Shown here in pieces: positions 1-10,302 of a DNA stretch of 64,000 bases. Position 1 is the first letter of the stretch; the number at the start of each line of letters is the position of its first letter. The DNA comes from Hibiscus mutabilis (Eukaryota; Streptophyta; Magnoliopsida; Malvales; Malvaceae). The notes beneath the pieces are model-generated. The model was given only the letters and a program-made list of their open reading frames with translations, was not told where the DNA came from and ran no database searches. The stretch is from contig CM033714.1 in the NCBI GenBank assembly GCA_019671005.1, positions 59,195,741 through 59,259,740 of the forward strand, read 5' to 3'. The position numbers were made by a program, and so were the translations under genes.

Positions 1-1
1 T

Positions 2-246
2 ATAAGAAAGCCCATTATTGCAAAAATAAAAGAGGGGTTAACCCCGGACAAAATTAGTGATTACAGACAACAATTTGATGCCAACACCACTTTAGCAAAG
101 CCAGTGGAGCCAGTATTCGCTTATCCACCACCACATTTCATACAAAGACTCCAGAAACATAAGCAAGACCAACAATTTAAGCGCTTCTTGGAAGTTCTTA
201 AATAGTTGCAAATCAACATACCATTGGTAGAAGCTCTCGAGCAAAT
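2..246 (+). pseudogene. Element A gag-protease fragment, left part
   Basis: Frame 2 reads through a proline-rich stretch (YPPPHFIQRLQ) into KRFLEVLK, then an in-frame TAG, then LQINIPLVEALEQ. The same block lies just before the protease in B and C (KKFLDILKQVRINLPLVEA), so this is the linker between gag and protease. The TAG replaces the Gln codon present in B and C. The frame breaks at 246 where B begins and resumes at 11840. Non-functional. Confidence 0.8.
242..246. repeat. Target-site duplication CAAAT, left copy (element B)
   Basis: CAAAT lies directly outside the terminal TG of element B and is repeated exactly at 11835-11839 outside the other terminus. A 5-bp duplication is the usual Ty3/gypsy integrase footprint. 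Confidence 0.93.
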
Positions 247-1759
247 TGTTGCGCGTAATAAGTGCTACGCAATTGTGCAAGTATACACGTTGCAAGTTAT
301 AGTATAAAAGATATCGTCTCCACAGGGATTGGTGCCACTTCAAGAATCTAGTCTCTTGCACTATAAAAAGTAAAAACACAAATAAAGGATTATAAGAGTT
401 TAACTAATAACTAATCTAGAAAGCAATAAAGTAAAAGAATAGATGAGATCAAATGAGAGAGATAGGCCAGGTTATCGTGAGTTGAGGTGTGATAGCCGAT
501 TGGATCGTCTTGGTAAAAGAGTGAACGGGCAACTCAGTTGCCGTGGCAACTTGCACAACGGGGTTACCTTGGCAACTAATCGATGGTTTCCTGGGCCACT
601 AGTTGGGCAACTACTTGGGCGTCTGGGCAGCAATCTTCAAGGTTCGACAGAGCGATCTTCAATGGTTTCTTCCTATCCCTAAGTCAAAACTCTAGCTACT
701 TGTGCATGCCTTGATAATACATCCATGCGTGAATCAAGGGTAAACAACAACCAATCTTGCGCTCCTCTTAGCCATTGAAATCCTTGACTTATTCCTAAGC
801 CAGATTAATCTTCACCATCAATAGATTGAATAAAGATCATATTCATTCGTTTCTTGAATCTAACTCTCCCGATATTAGATAAATAGATGAAGTTACGAGA
901 TCCTCTCCTAAATCACTCGCAAACAAGAATAAGAACCAAGAATGAATAAACCTTGAATAGAAAAGTGCAAACTCTTATTACCTAAACAAAATCCGATAGT
1001 TTCTCACAACCACAAAACACAATAACCATAGTCAAATAGATTTAGTTCATGGCTAGGTTCCAAAGAAACACAAGATAAATAATCCCTAGCATGAACCTAA
1101 TTGAACAAGAAAGAAAAAGATGAAGAATTGAAGCTTGTCGAAATCCCCTTGCCCTAGATGCTTGTCGAAAATTCTCTCCTCTTGCTCTCCTTTGATTGTC
1201 GAAATTCCCTTCTAATTTATAGGGCTAGGTCAAAGTCCTTCTTTGAGGAGGAAGTTAAGTTGGAATTAAATTATCTTTAAAGAATATAATTATTTATTAT
1301 AATTATATTCCTACTAGAACTTCTCCTATCTTCTTGGAATTTAATTCTTCTTTAATCTCTTCATGGAAATCAAATTCCTTTGGGATCGGGCTTTTCTCCA
1401 CGTCATATTGGGCTTGTCTAGTCATCAATTTCGACTACCATATCACCTTGTGCCTTGTCGACAATTGCCCTGGCAACTGGCTCGGCGTCTCCTTCATGCA
1501 TTGCCCTGGCAACTAGCTCGGCATCTCCTTCATGCATTGCCCTGGCAACTAGCTCTATCCTTGCTTTGGCAAGTGATCCTGCACATACACACAAAACACA
1601 CCAAAGCAGCATCTTTTCCCACAAAAACTACCAAGTTAAGTAATCAAGCTCAACGATGGAAGGAAACATGGATTAATGCATGAATGGCTAATTATGCAAC
1701 TAATATAAGCCTAAGTTAACAATAATATGAGTAAAAAGGGTAAGAAAAATAGTACTTTT
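247..1759 (-). repeat. Element B 3' LTR
   Basis: Begins (window orientation) TGTTGCGCGTAATAAG and matches 10309-11819 at about 98%. Its inner end stops at AGTACTTTT and joins the CCCCCAAACTCG polypurine complement directly. About 12 terminal U3 bases present in the 5' LTR (GAACACTTATCA) plus about 3 adjoining bases are missing, so this LTR lacks its inner TG terminus. It contains the palindrome TTGCCGTGGCAA at 538-549 and a three-copy 36-bp repeat at about 1465-1548. Confidence 0.92.
1465..1548. repeat. 36-bp triplet with TTGCCCTGGCAA cores, 3' LTR of B
   Basis: Three units start at 1465, 1501 and 1537, each opening with the perfect palindrome TTGCCCTGGCAA and continuing into a CTAGCTCGGCATCTCC-like spacer. 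The spacing is exactly 36 bp. The same triplet is at 11527-11610 in the other LTR and, more diverged, at 18402-18487 in element C. Confidence 0.9.
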
Positions 1760-2442
1760 CCCCCAAACTCGAACTATTGCTTGTCCTCAAGCAATGCAAA
1801 CTAACAATTACCTGCCAAGACTTCAATTTTCACAAACTTAGCTTTAAACTTGATTTCAATTCTCAGAACCGAGGCACAAAGTATGATTGGCTTTTCAGTT
1901 TTTGGAAAACTTAGAAGTTACTCGGAATCAAACTATAATGCTTGTGAGTGTGTGCGGAGTTGTGAGCAAGTTGATTTTTCGGATTCTATGCAAACAAGAG
2001 GTTTTCAAATTACTTCATTGGGTTCTTTTTAACATGTTTTAACTAGAGCCAGTTTTGGGTACCTCTAGTGTTTTGTTTTTAGTTTTATTCGACTAGAGCC
2101 GGTTTCGGGCACCTCTAGTGAAATTTTTTTAGCACATGCTAGAGCCAATTTCGGGCACCTCTAGCATTCATCCAATTTTTATTCTAATCCCCCAATTTCT
2201 TTAATTATCAACCTAAGTGCATTGGCAAAGTCATCATCGGATATTCATTAAATCTAAGCAATTCTTGTTCCAACTAAAGGCATGGCAAGCAATTTATGTA
2301 TCCTAAATGTAATACTTAAGATGAATGTAACTAAACATGGTAACTACTAATAACAATCCCCCCAAACTCGAGTGAGGCATTGTCCTCAATGCATGCATTA
2401 AAGAAAACTAAAAATAACGGAAAATAAAATGCATACGAGGAT
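1760..2442 (-). other. Element B 3' UTR with two PPT-like motifs and hairpin repeats
   Basis: Non-coding. The complement of the polypurine tract (CCCCCAAACTCGAAC) is at 1760-1774 beside the 3' LTR. A second copy of the motif (CCCCCCAAACTCGAG) is at 2358-2372. Between them at 2043-2068, 2093-2118 and 2139-2164 are three 26-base units that start CTAGAGCC and end CCTCTAG, each able to fold on itself. Both PPT-like copies are followed by a GTCCTCAAGCAATGC-like phrase. No ORF here looks real. Confidence 0.8.
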
Positions 2443-3965
2443 TTACTCCGAGAGTTCGTCATCGTAGATGATTAGTTTCCTTTTTGTCGGTGTCTTGATT
2501 CTCTTACTTGAACGCGATGGTTGTTTTCTTGTTGCCGGTGGTGGAATCGATCCTCGTACGGGGTTGTCCTCATCGTCCTCTTCATCAATGTCATTGGCTT
2601 TTCGCTTGGAGGATTCAATTGGTGCGGTCTTTGTTGGTGCAATGGAGGACTCATCCGAATCTGAAAAATCAAACAATGATTCCGTAGGAGTTGATTCGGG
2701 CATAGGTGCTTTACCTTTGGCTTTTGTAGTGGTTGCCGGGATGTCTTTAGCTTTGGTTGTCGTGGCATCTTTAGGGTTGGTTGTCGTGGCATCAGCTTGT
2801 GCAGGCACGATGTAGGTTGCCGTGGCATCATCTGTTGCGATTGCCGTGGCGACTACTTCATTGGGTACCGGGGCAAGGATCTCGGCAGGAAAGATTGGGA
2901 ACGGCACGCGATTGTCCGGGTACTTTTCTAGGATGACTTGGGTGATGGCATTGTTATGCTCCTTCATGTACCGCATGAACATTAGTTTCCAGTCTTCAAT
3001 TTGCCTTAGGTGGCTCACCATTGGTTGCAAGAGTGCTTCAAAGTGTCACGGGGTTGATGGCCGAGTTGCCCGGGCGTTAGGTGCTTAGGCATTAGGGATT
3101 GCCGGGGCGGCAGGAGTTGCCGCGGCAATTGGAGGCCTTGAAGAATTTCCCGGTGCCTCTCCCATTAGCTTTCGGATTTGTGCTTGATTCCAACCGGACT
3201 TTGGTAGGGCCTTTTCATCGGTGGACTCACTTGGGACATGCATCTCCTTGCAAAGATTAGAAATTAAGCAAGGGAAGAAAAGAGAACCCTTATCTTTTGA
3301 GCTACATACAAAAATCTCATCACAAATAATTTTTCCAATGTTAATGATGCGATTATGCAAAATAGAATGTATGAGCAAAAGACGTGGTATATCAACAGTA
3401 GTATTGTGTGTGGTGGGCATTAAAGAAGTTTTAACAAACTTATTCCATAGTTTTGCCTCGGGTTTAAGCCGAAGGCGATTTACCGTGCCCTTGTATTTAC
3501 CGTCGTTCCAATGAGTTCCCGGTTGAGTGAGTTCTTGAAGCACCTTGTCGAGTTGCTTGGGCATGAATTGATCAACGAAGGCTTGATGCTTGTCTTTCTC
3601 AATGTAAAGCCCGTAAAAGGTGTTGACGTTTTCGGGACTTATGAGTATGGCCTTGTCACGAACAAAAACATAAGGATTATCCGGGTTAGGTGAGTGAGTA
3701 TAGAATTCTCTTACCCATGAGATGTTTCCCAGTTCCGGTTGATGGCAAAAGATTTGCCACTTTTGATGTGCAATCCTCTCGAAGATGAATGGTTCAAGGC
3801 CGAAATCTTGATGAGAGTTGGAGTATTCAAAGCCTGTTCTTCATGAATCTTCCGGCTTTCAAACTTGGAGTGAAATCTTTCTTGAACCATCGGTGTAGCA
3901 AACTTCTTGTATCTTGGTTCTTTGGAGGAACTTGGATGAACTAAAAATTTAATTTTGGATGCCAT
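2443..3965 (-). pseudogene. Element B env-position ORF (plant transposon-protein domain)
   Basis: Lies after pol, where Athila/Calypso elements carry a third ORF often called env-like. The start chosen is the ATG at 3965 (MASKIKFLV). The middle has the conserved block REFYTH, then GTHWNDGKYKG, LKPEAKLWNKFVKTSLMPTT, INIGKIICDEI and KGSLFFPCLI, which I recognise from proteins labelled putative plant transposon protein (PF20167-like). The C-terminal part is Thr/Ala-rich with DATTTKAK repeats, then acidic, then basic. A frameshift near 3770 and stops near 3080 break it. I see no convincing signal peptide or transmembrane segment, so an envelope role is not supported here. Homologues are at 15500 (A) and 47922 (E). 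Confidence 0.75.
2745..2865 (-). repeat. Minisatellite in env-position ORF of B (Ala/Thr-rich)
   Basis: On the coding strand the repeated core is GCCACGACAACCAAAGC-like, encoding DATTTKAK-type units of about 8 codons. It shares the GCC-NN-G-(G/A)CAAC core with the minisatellites in gag (about 8495-8625) and the RNase H-integrase linker (5793-5955) of the same element. Confidence 0.65.
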
Positions 3966-4504
3966 GGATGATCTTGGTTGTGAGTTTTGTAAAAACAAAT
4001 AAAAGAAAAGAAAAGAAACTAAAAAGTTGCAAGATAAAAAGTAGAAATAGGTTAAGGGTGATGGGTTTTATAGAAAAGATAGGTAGTAAATATGGTGGGT
4101 GGGATTAGAGGAAAACGAAAAAAAGGGTTTTGGTTTAGGGAGAGGGTGACGACAAGGGGGTTTGATTAGGGTAAATTGGAGGCTTTATATAAGCCTTAGA
4201 TTCAGCCCATTAGTTTCCTTGTTGAAGATGTTTTCCTTCTTGGATTAAAATTCCTCTTTATCTTGAACTCTTTTCCTACAATTCAAAGACAAATCAAATA
4301 AGGATTAAAATTAAATATAGACTAATAAAATTAAATAAATAAAGATGTGTAAAGGGATTCTTAAACTTAAAAAGATAAAAAAAAAGAAAATCTATCCTAA
4401 AAAATAATAATAATCAGAAATAATAAAAAATAAATAAATAAAATAAAAAATTAATCAAAAATAATAAAAATAAAAAAAATAAAAATATCAAAGGGAGAGC
4501 ATGC
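3966..4504 (-). other. Element B spacer between env-position ORF and integrase
   Basis: No ORF. The window strand is strongly A-rich around 4300-4490 (runs of AAATAAA), so the element's sense strand is U-rich here. Element E has a similar T-rich spacer at 47313-47921, and C has a shorter one at 25509-25640. I see no splice or promoter signal I would trust. Confidence 0.6.
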
Positions 4505-5792
4505 TCATGCATCTCCTAAGTTGACCACTTCTTTGTTACGTTCCACATGGGCACCATTGTAGTGCTTCAATCTTTGTCCATTAACTTTGAATTCATGGTT
4601 GTCAGAGATGGACTTGATTATCACAGCACCATGGGAGAATGGTTTGATGACTTCGAATGGTCCTGACCATCTTGATTTCAGCTTTCCCGGGAAAAGTTTT
4701 AGCCGAGAATTGAATAAGAGAACTAGTTGCCCTGGCATGAATTGCCGCGGCAATAGTTTCTTGTCATGCCATCGCTTTGTTTTCTCCTTGTAGATTCGTG
4801 CATTGTTATAGGCGAGTGTACGAAATTCTTCTATCTCATTGAGGTCCAACAAACACTTTTTTCCGGCACTTTCCCAATCCATATTCACGGTCTTGATTGC
4901 CCAGTATGCCTTGTGTTCGATTTCCACCGGTAGATGCCATGTTTTGCCATTGACAAGTCGGAAGGGGGACATACCTAAGGGTGTTTTGAATGCAGTGCGA
5001 TATGCCCAAAGTGCGTCATCTAGTCTTAATGACCAATCCTTCTTAGAGGGATTTACAACTTTCTCGAGTATACCCTTCAATTCCCGGTTGGAATTTTTTG
5101 CTTGCCCGTTGTTTTGTGGGTGATATGCCGTGGCGATCTTGTGTGATATGTCGAAGCGTTGCAACATCTTGGTAATTAGTTTGTTGTCAAAATGCTTGCC
5201 TTCGTCACTGATAATTGCTCTCGGCATCCCAAGCCGTGTAAATATATTTTTCTGCAGGAATCGTTGCACGGTCTTGGAATCGTTGTTGGGAACTGCAGCT
5301 GCCTCCACCCATTTAGACACGTAGTCGACGGCAAGTAGAATGTAGAGGTTGCCGAATGAAGATGGGAAAGGTCCCATAAAATCGATCCCCATACATCGAA
5401 CAATTCCACCTCGATGATGTTCTGGAGCGGCATCTCATGTCGTCTAGAGATATTGCCCGTCCTCTGGCAACGATCACATTGCTTGTAAAAGTCTTGGGCA
5501 TCTTTGTACAATGTTGGCCAATACAAACCGGATTGCAAAACTTTGGCCGCGGTACGAGTTCCTCCAAAATGTCCTCCATAGGGTGAAGAATGGCATTGCC
5601 GGGAGTACATTCTGTTGCTCTTCTTCAGGGACACATCGGCGTATAACCTGATCTGCACATTGTTTAAACAAAAGAGGCTCGTCCCAAAAGTAATGCTTCG
5701 CATCATGGCAGAACCGCTTCTTCCCTTGGTGAGTAATGCCATAAGGTAAAATACCACAAACAAGGAAATTAACTAAATCCGCGTACCAGGGT
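4505..5792 (-). pseudogene. Element B integrase (pol C-terminal part)
   Basis: Inserts element cDNA into the host genome. Reading right to left: the HHCC zinc module (CHSSPYGGHFG ... CDRCQRTGNIS), the catalytic core from FMGPFPSSFGN, and a C-terminal module ending RWSGPFEV. The first aspartate is in LLAVDYVSKW and the second in ISDEGKHF. The glutamate expected 35 residues later is lysine: NGQAKNSNRE here against NGQAEISNRE in C. A frameshift near 5600-5620 also splits the zinc module from the upstream frame. The core and C-terminal frame (4505-5392) is otherwise open, so damage is limited, but the Glu-to-Lys change alone should abolish activity. Confidence 0.88.
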
Positions 5793-5955
5793 ATTGCCGA
5801 GGCATGTGCTGCCGTGGCGACTACTCCCAAAATTGCCGAGGCATGCGCGTCAAGGGCTACTGCAGCGTCGAGAGTTTCCGAGGCGTGTGCATCCATGGTT
5901 GCCGAGGCGTCGAGGGTTACCGAGGCATGCGCGTCCATGGTTGCCGAGGCAATTA
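5793..5955 (-). repeat. 24-bp coding minisatellite in RNase H-integrase linker of B
   Basis: On the coding strand, repeats of about 24 bp with a GCCTCGGCAACC core followed by a GATGCGCAC-like phrase, encoding ATMDAHAS/ATLDA-type octapeptides. About six units, with some 12-bp deletions. The array sits between the end of RNase H (ADHLSRL ... DAFLDEQ) and the integrase lead-in (WYADLVNF). Elements A and E lack it: E has one degenerate TTGTCATAGCAA at the same point and A has none. Confidence 0.85.
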
Positions 5956-5969
5956 AAATTTGTTCATCC

Positions 5970-6480
5970 AGGAATGCATCGTATATCTCTAGATCTGCGT
6001 CCTCCTCCCTATTGCGTTCTAAACGTGATAAGTGATCGGCCACTTGATTTTCTGTTCTTTTCCTGTCCTTAATTTCAATATCAAATTCTTGTAAAAGTAA
6101 TATCCAACGAATCAAACGAGGTTTGGCATCCTTTTTAGCAAATAGATATTTGATTGCCGAATAGTCCGTATGAACAATTACCTTTGTACCAATCAAATAG
6201 GATCGGAACTTGTCAAATGCGAAAACTACAGCTAGTAACTCTTTCTTCGTTGTTGTGTAATTCACTTGAGCACTATTAAGAGTTTTACTAGCGTAGTATA
6301 TCACATGGAAGGTCTTACCTGTGCGTTGGCCTAGGACTGCTCCTACCGCGAAATCACTTGCATCACACATGAGCTCAAAAGGTAGTGTCCAATCTGGTGG
6401 AACGACAATGGGTACCGAGGCAAGCTTTTTCTTTAGGGTTTCGAATGCTTGGGGTGTAAGAATCATCAAAATCGAAGACT
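5970..6480 (-). pseudogene. Element B RNase H domain
   Basis: Degrades the RNA strand of the RNA-DNA hybrid during reverse transcription. The domain starts near PFELMCDASDFAVGAVLGQ, with the catalytic Asp in CDAS, then YYASKTLNSAQVNYTTT, ELLAVVFAFDKFRSYL, and a TDYSAIKYL block where the usual TDH is TDY. It ends at ADHLSRL, the typical end of this domain in plant Ty3/gypsy elements. A frameshift just upstream (near 6475) separates it from RT. Frame and most motifs are intact. Confidence 0.85.
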
Positions 6481-7817
6481 TTATCCTGTTCAAGCAAATT
6501 GCACAAGGGCTTAGTGATTTTAGAAAAATTATGAATGAACCTCCTATAAAAACTTGCATGTCCAAGAAAACTTCGAATTCCTTTAACCAAACTTGGTGGG
6601 GGTAATCTCTCGATCACGTCCACCTTGGCTTTGTCTACTTCAATTCCCTTGGATGAAATCTTGTGGCCGAGCACTATTCCTTCATCTACCATAAAATGGC
6701 ATTTCTCCCAATTGAGGACTAAATTAGTTTCTTCACATCTTGCCAACACCCTCTCTAAATTGCCGAGACAGCTGTCGAAGTCATTACCAAAAATAGAAAA
6801 ATCATCGATGAAGATCTCAAGGAAGTCTTCGACCATGTCTGAAAAGAGTGCCGTCATGCATCTTTGGAAGGTTGCTGGGGCGTTACACAATCCGAACGGC
6901 ATCCTTCGGAAAGCATAAGTACCGTATGGGCATGTGAAGGTTGTCTTTTCTTGATCTTCTGGTGCTATGGCAATTTGATTGTAACCTGAATAACCATCAA
7001 GAAAACAATAAAAGGGTTTACCTGCAAGACGTTCAAGCATTTGATCAATAAAGGGTAATGAGAAGTGATTTTTCCTAGTGGCTTTGTTTAGCTTTCGATA
7101 ATCCATACAAACCCTCTAACCGGTCACAGTCCTGGTTGGAATTAGTTCATTGTTTTCATTACTTACCATTGTTATACCTCCCTTTTTCGGTACACATTGT
7201 ACCGGACTTACCCATGTACTGTCAGAGATAGGGTATATAATGCCGACGTCAAGCCACTTGATGATTTCTTTCATTACAACCCCTTTCATGGCATGATTCA
7301 GTCTCCTCTTGGCCTCAATTGAAGGTTTGTGATCATCTTCCAACAAAATCTTATGCATGCACACTGCCGGGCTAATTCCCTTCAAGTCAGCAATTGTCCA
7401 CCCTATTGCCTTTTTGTGTAGCTTCAACATCTTGATCAGTTTCTTTTCCTGCTCAGGCTGTAACTTAGAAGAAATAATTACAGGCAATGTATTATTGGTT
7501 CCTAAGTATGCATATTTTAGTTGCTTTGGCAATTGTTTCAACTCAAGAATCGGTGGTTGTTCAATAGAGGGTTTTTCGAGCTTACCTTCCTTACTTGAGT
7601 AATCTAGTGGTTCAAAGTATGTACCTGGTCGATTGACTAGCCAATTTGCCTCTTCTTGTTGTTCCTCATCGATCGGTTCTTCATACTCCTCAGGTTCCTC
7701 TTGATCGGCAATGTAGTTGCCGAGGCAACTAAATTCCTCGTCGAAGTTAAACTCTGCCGTGGCATGAAGAAGTTGGAATTCTTCTGGATCATCGACATGC
7801 CTTAGTTTTTGGAACAC
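6375..7817 (-). pseudogene. Element B reverse transcriptase and PR-RT spacer
   Basis: Copies element RNA into DNA. The upstream part (7116-7817) is acidic spacer (EEPEEYEEPIDEEQQEE) leading into the RT N-terminus (WVSPVQCVPKKGG). A TAG then interrupts the frame just before RVCMDYRKLN. RT continues with FLDGYSGYNQI, FRRMPFGLCNAPATFQRCM, the catalytic FIDDFSIF box (YxDD type) and FLGHASFYRRFI. A frameshift near 6475 follows. The TAG lies at the same codon in element C (near 22843), so it predates both insertions. A further stop (near 7830) separates this frame from protease. Confidence 0.9.
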
Positions 7818-7832
7818 ATTTAGTTTAACTTG

Positions 7833-8400
7833 CTAGTCATTCACCCTCATTGTGAGTTCTCCCTTTTCAACATCGATCAAGGTTCTCCCTGTTGCTAGGA
7901 ATGGTCTCCCGAGAATGATAGGTGCATGCTCATCTGCTTCACAATACAAAACAATAAAGTCAGCGGGAAAAATAAATTTATCAAATTTTACCAGTATGTC
8001 CTCGAGTTTTCCCTCTGGATGCACATAGGATCTGTCGGCTAGCTGTAGCATAACTATTGTAGGTCTTGCCTTCCCGATTCCTAGTTTCTGGAAAACTGAT
8101 TTAGGCATCAAGTTTATGCTAGCCCCAAGGTCGCATAATGCTTTCCTGACATAGTGGTTTCCAATAGAACATGGTATTGTGAAACTTCTGGGATCCTTCA
8201 ACTCGGGTGGCATACGATTGTGCAACATTGCCATGCATCCCTCTGTTGCGGCAACTGTTTCAAACTCTCCTAGCCTTGTTCTCTTGGACACAATGTCTTT
8301 AAGAAACTTGGCATAGTTTGGCATTTTTTCAATTGCTTCCACCAATGGCAAGTTGATGCGGACTTGCTTTAGGATATCAAGAAACTTCTTGAATTGATAT
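7833..8400 (-). pseudogene. Element B aspartic protease
   Basis: Processes the Gag-Pol polyprotein. Conserved steps are MPNYAKFLKDI, FTIPCSIGNHYV, the active-site ALCDLGASINLMP (retropepsin Asp in DLGAS), MLQLADRSYVHPEG, FIFPADFIV and the IILGRPFLATG C-terminal motif. All key residues are present. The frame runs in from gag without a stop and ends at a TAG just after LTMRVND (Gln in element C). Of the coding parts of B, this is the best preserved. Confidence 0.88.
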
Positions 8401-10186
8401 TCTTGCTTTTGTCGCTTCAACCTTTGTGGGAATGGTGGTGGAAGTTGGATATCTTCGATCCTTTCATTGGTTTGGAACCTGATTGACGGCATTGCTGGGA
8501 CAACTGGAGTTGCTGAGGCATTATCAATTGGGGTTGTCGAGGCATGCTTATCACACGTTGCCGAAGCATCCTTATCGTTGGTTGCCGAGGCATGCTTATT
8601 GCCGGTTGCCACGGCAATTCCTGGTTCAGCATCTGAGGCTTTGCCGCTAGGTTCGTCTTGATCTTTTTGTGGAGTTTTGTTTGATGAGCGGGTTTGAGCC
8701 TCTCTAAGCTGTTGGCCACTTCTAGTGGTGATTGCCTTACATTGCTCATGGCCAGTTCCTCTTGCGACTTCAGTATCGCTAGGTAAACCTCCTTGCGGTC
8801 TAGTATTCAGATTTTGTGCAAATTGTCCGACTTGATTTTCCAATGATTTGTTTGCCGCCTCTTGGTTTTGTAATCTCATCTCGGTCCTGTTAATAAAAGT
8901 ATCAGTTCTTTTTATGAAGTTTCTATTCTTAGCCATATAAGATTCAGTTTTCATCATAAAAGCATTTAGAGAATTTTCCAAAGAACTAGATGTTGTCGGT
9001 TGTTGCTGCGGCAACTGTTGCCGTGGCATATTCTGCTGGAATCTCGATGCTTGTGCATTCTGATTGTTCTGGTTTAGAGCATTGTTGGGATTACTCCATG
9101 AAATATTTGGGTGCTTCTTCCAAGCTGGATTGTATGTATTGGACATCACATTGTTGTTCCGATTGTAATTCCCCACATAGAAGCTGGATTCCGGATTCTG
9201 CATACATTCAGAAGAATCATGGTTATCACCACATAACTTACAAAAAGAATCCATTACCTTGACTTCATGTGTGTTGTTTGGTTTTTGCATGTTCTGGACC
9301 ATCTTGGTTAAAGTGGCCAATTGTGCTGAAATTGAATATGATGATCCTAGTTCATGTATTGTGGTTTGGCGTCTAACTCCTCCTCTTCTAGTAGAGGGGA
9401 ATTGATAATCATTCTTGGCCAGCCTGTTTAAAATTTGCATTGCTTCCTCCGGTGACTTATCTAGGAGTATGCCGTTTGCCGAGGCATCTAGCATAATCCT
9501 TGTTGGTGTATTCACGGCGTTGTAAAACATTGTTACTTGAGTCCACACCGGGAATCCGTGTAGGGGCATTTGTGTAGAAGTTATCTATATCGCTCCCAAG
9601 CCTCTTACATGGATTCATCATCTACCTGCCAAAAAGAAGTAATGTCGTTACGAAGCTTATCAGTCAAATTTGTAGGATTAAACCAAGCAAGGAAATCACG
9701 ACAAAGATCGGTCCAAGATGCTATTGATCCAGCACGAATGCTATTCAACCATGCTTTCGCCCTATCCCTCAGTGAATAGGGGAATAATCTTAATCGTAAG
9801 ACATCAGGGGTGACTCCGTGTATTTTGAACGAGTTGCAAATCTCGAGGAAAGATTTCAGATGTTGCCGTGCATCTTCAGTTGCTGAGCTGCCAAATTGAC
9901 CAATTGTGTTGATCATATTAAACATTACCGGTTTTAACTCAAAGTAGTCGGCTTCAATTTCAGGTGCGACAACTCCTGGATTAAGTCCATCAAGATCTTC
10001 TTCAAGATTGTCTCGAATAGTTCTGTTTCGTGCAAGAATCACTCCTCCTCCTGCTGGAACATCTTGATTCATATTGCTGTCTTGATTAGCCATTGCTACT
10101 CTTATCCTTCGTCTAAGTCTTTGTAAGGTTCGTTCGATTTCTGGATCAAAGGGATATTCTGGTGTAATCGGTCTCACCCTGGTCAT
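8401..10186 (-). pseudogene. Element B gag
   Basis: Structural nucleocapsid polyprotein. Start chosen at the ATG at 10186 (MTRVRPITPEYPF), since element C starts identically at 19803; an upstream in-frame ATG at 10204 also exists. The capsid-like block contains DARQHLKSFLEICNSFK, AKAWLNSIRAGSIASW and FNPTNLTDKLRNDI. Near 9604 the frame hits TAA, then a second TAA, and a missing C shifts the frame; coding resumes from about 9569 (LHGFPVWTQVTMFYN). A zinc knuckle CKLCGDNHDSSEC (CX2CX3HX4C, 9204-9242) follows, then an Asn/Gln-rich region. Confidence 0.87.
8495..8625 (-). repeat. 24-bp coding minisatellite near gag C-terminus of B
   Basis: Coding-strand units of about 24 bp with the core GCCTCGGCAACC, encoding ASATNDKH/ASATCDKH-type octapeptides between the SGKASDAEPG and PSIRFQTNERIED blocks. 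The exact palindrome TTGCCACGGCAA is at 8606-8617. The array is matched, with more decay, at 21355-21495 in element C. Confidence 0.8.
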
Positions 10187-10282
10187 ATACCAATGCAAAA
10201 CCAAAGTTTGTTAGCCCTTTGAATCTTAAACAAGAAAAGTAAAAAGAAAGTGCAAGAAAATAAAAACAAAGTTGCTATTGCC

Positions 10283-10302
10283 AATCCCCGGCAACGGCGC
10301 CA
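10283..10302 (-). promoter_or_regulatory. Primer-binding site of B, complementary to tRNA-Asp 3' end
   Basis: On the window strand the bases read ATCCCCGGCAACGGCGCCA, which is the 3' end of plant tRNA-Asp(GUC) plus CCA, from memory of the tRNA. It lies 6 bases inside the 5' LTR. Reverse transcription would start here. It is not a tRNA gene: only the terminal segment is present. A tRNA-Asp primer is typical of Athila/Calypso-type elements. Confidence 0.88.

Noticed and set aside
443..682. Plus-strand ORF in the LTR (MRSNERDRPGYREL), also at 10505-10744
   Set aside because: Present in both LTRs because they are duplicates, antisense to the element, without a conserved counterpart in C.
1418..1624. 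ORF in the B LTR with repeated ARAMHEGDAELV peptides
   Set aside because: It is a translation of the 36-bp LTR triplet and sits across U3. The C copy has no matching ORF, so coding is unlikely.
2468..2815. Plus-strand Ser/Val-rich ORF opposite the env-position ORF
   Set aside because: It is a shadow of the minus-strand coding sequence and its Thr/Ala repeats; it shows no family motif.
5794..6072. Plus-strand Arg/Pro-rich ORFs opposite the linker minisatellite
   Set aside because: The 24-bp units give open frames on both strands. The strand in frame with RNase H and integrase is the real one.
4505..10204. A single intact gag-pol gene in B
   Set aside because: Two stops and a frameshift in gag, TAGs before and within RT, frameshifts after RT and in integrase, and the Glu-to-Lys change exclude it.
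10283..10302. Possible tRNA-Asp gene fragment
   Set aside because: Only the 3' terminal segment including CCA is present, directly next to an LTR. It is a primer-binding site.
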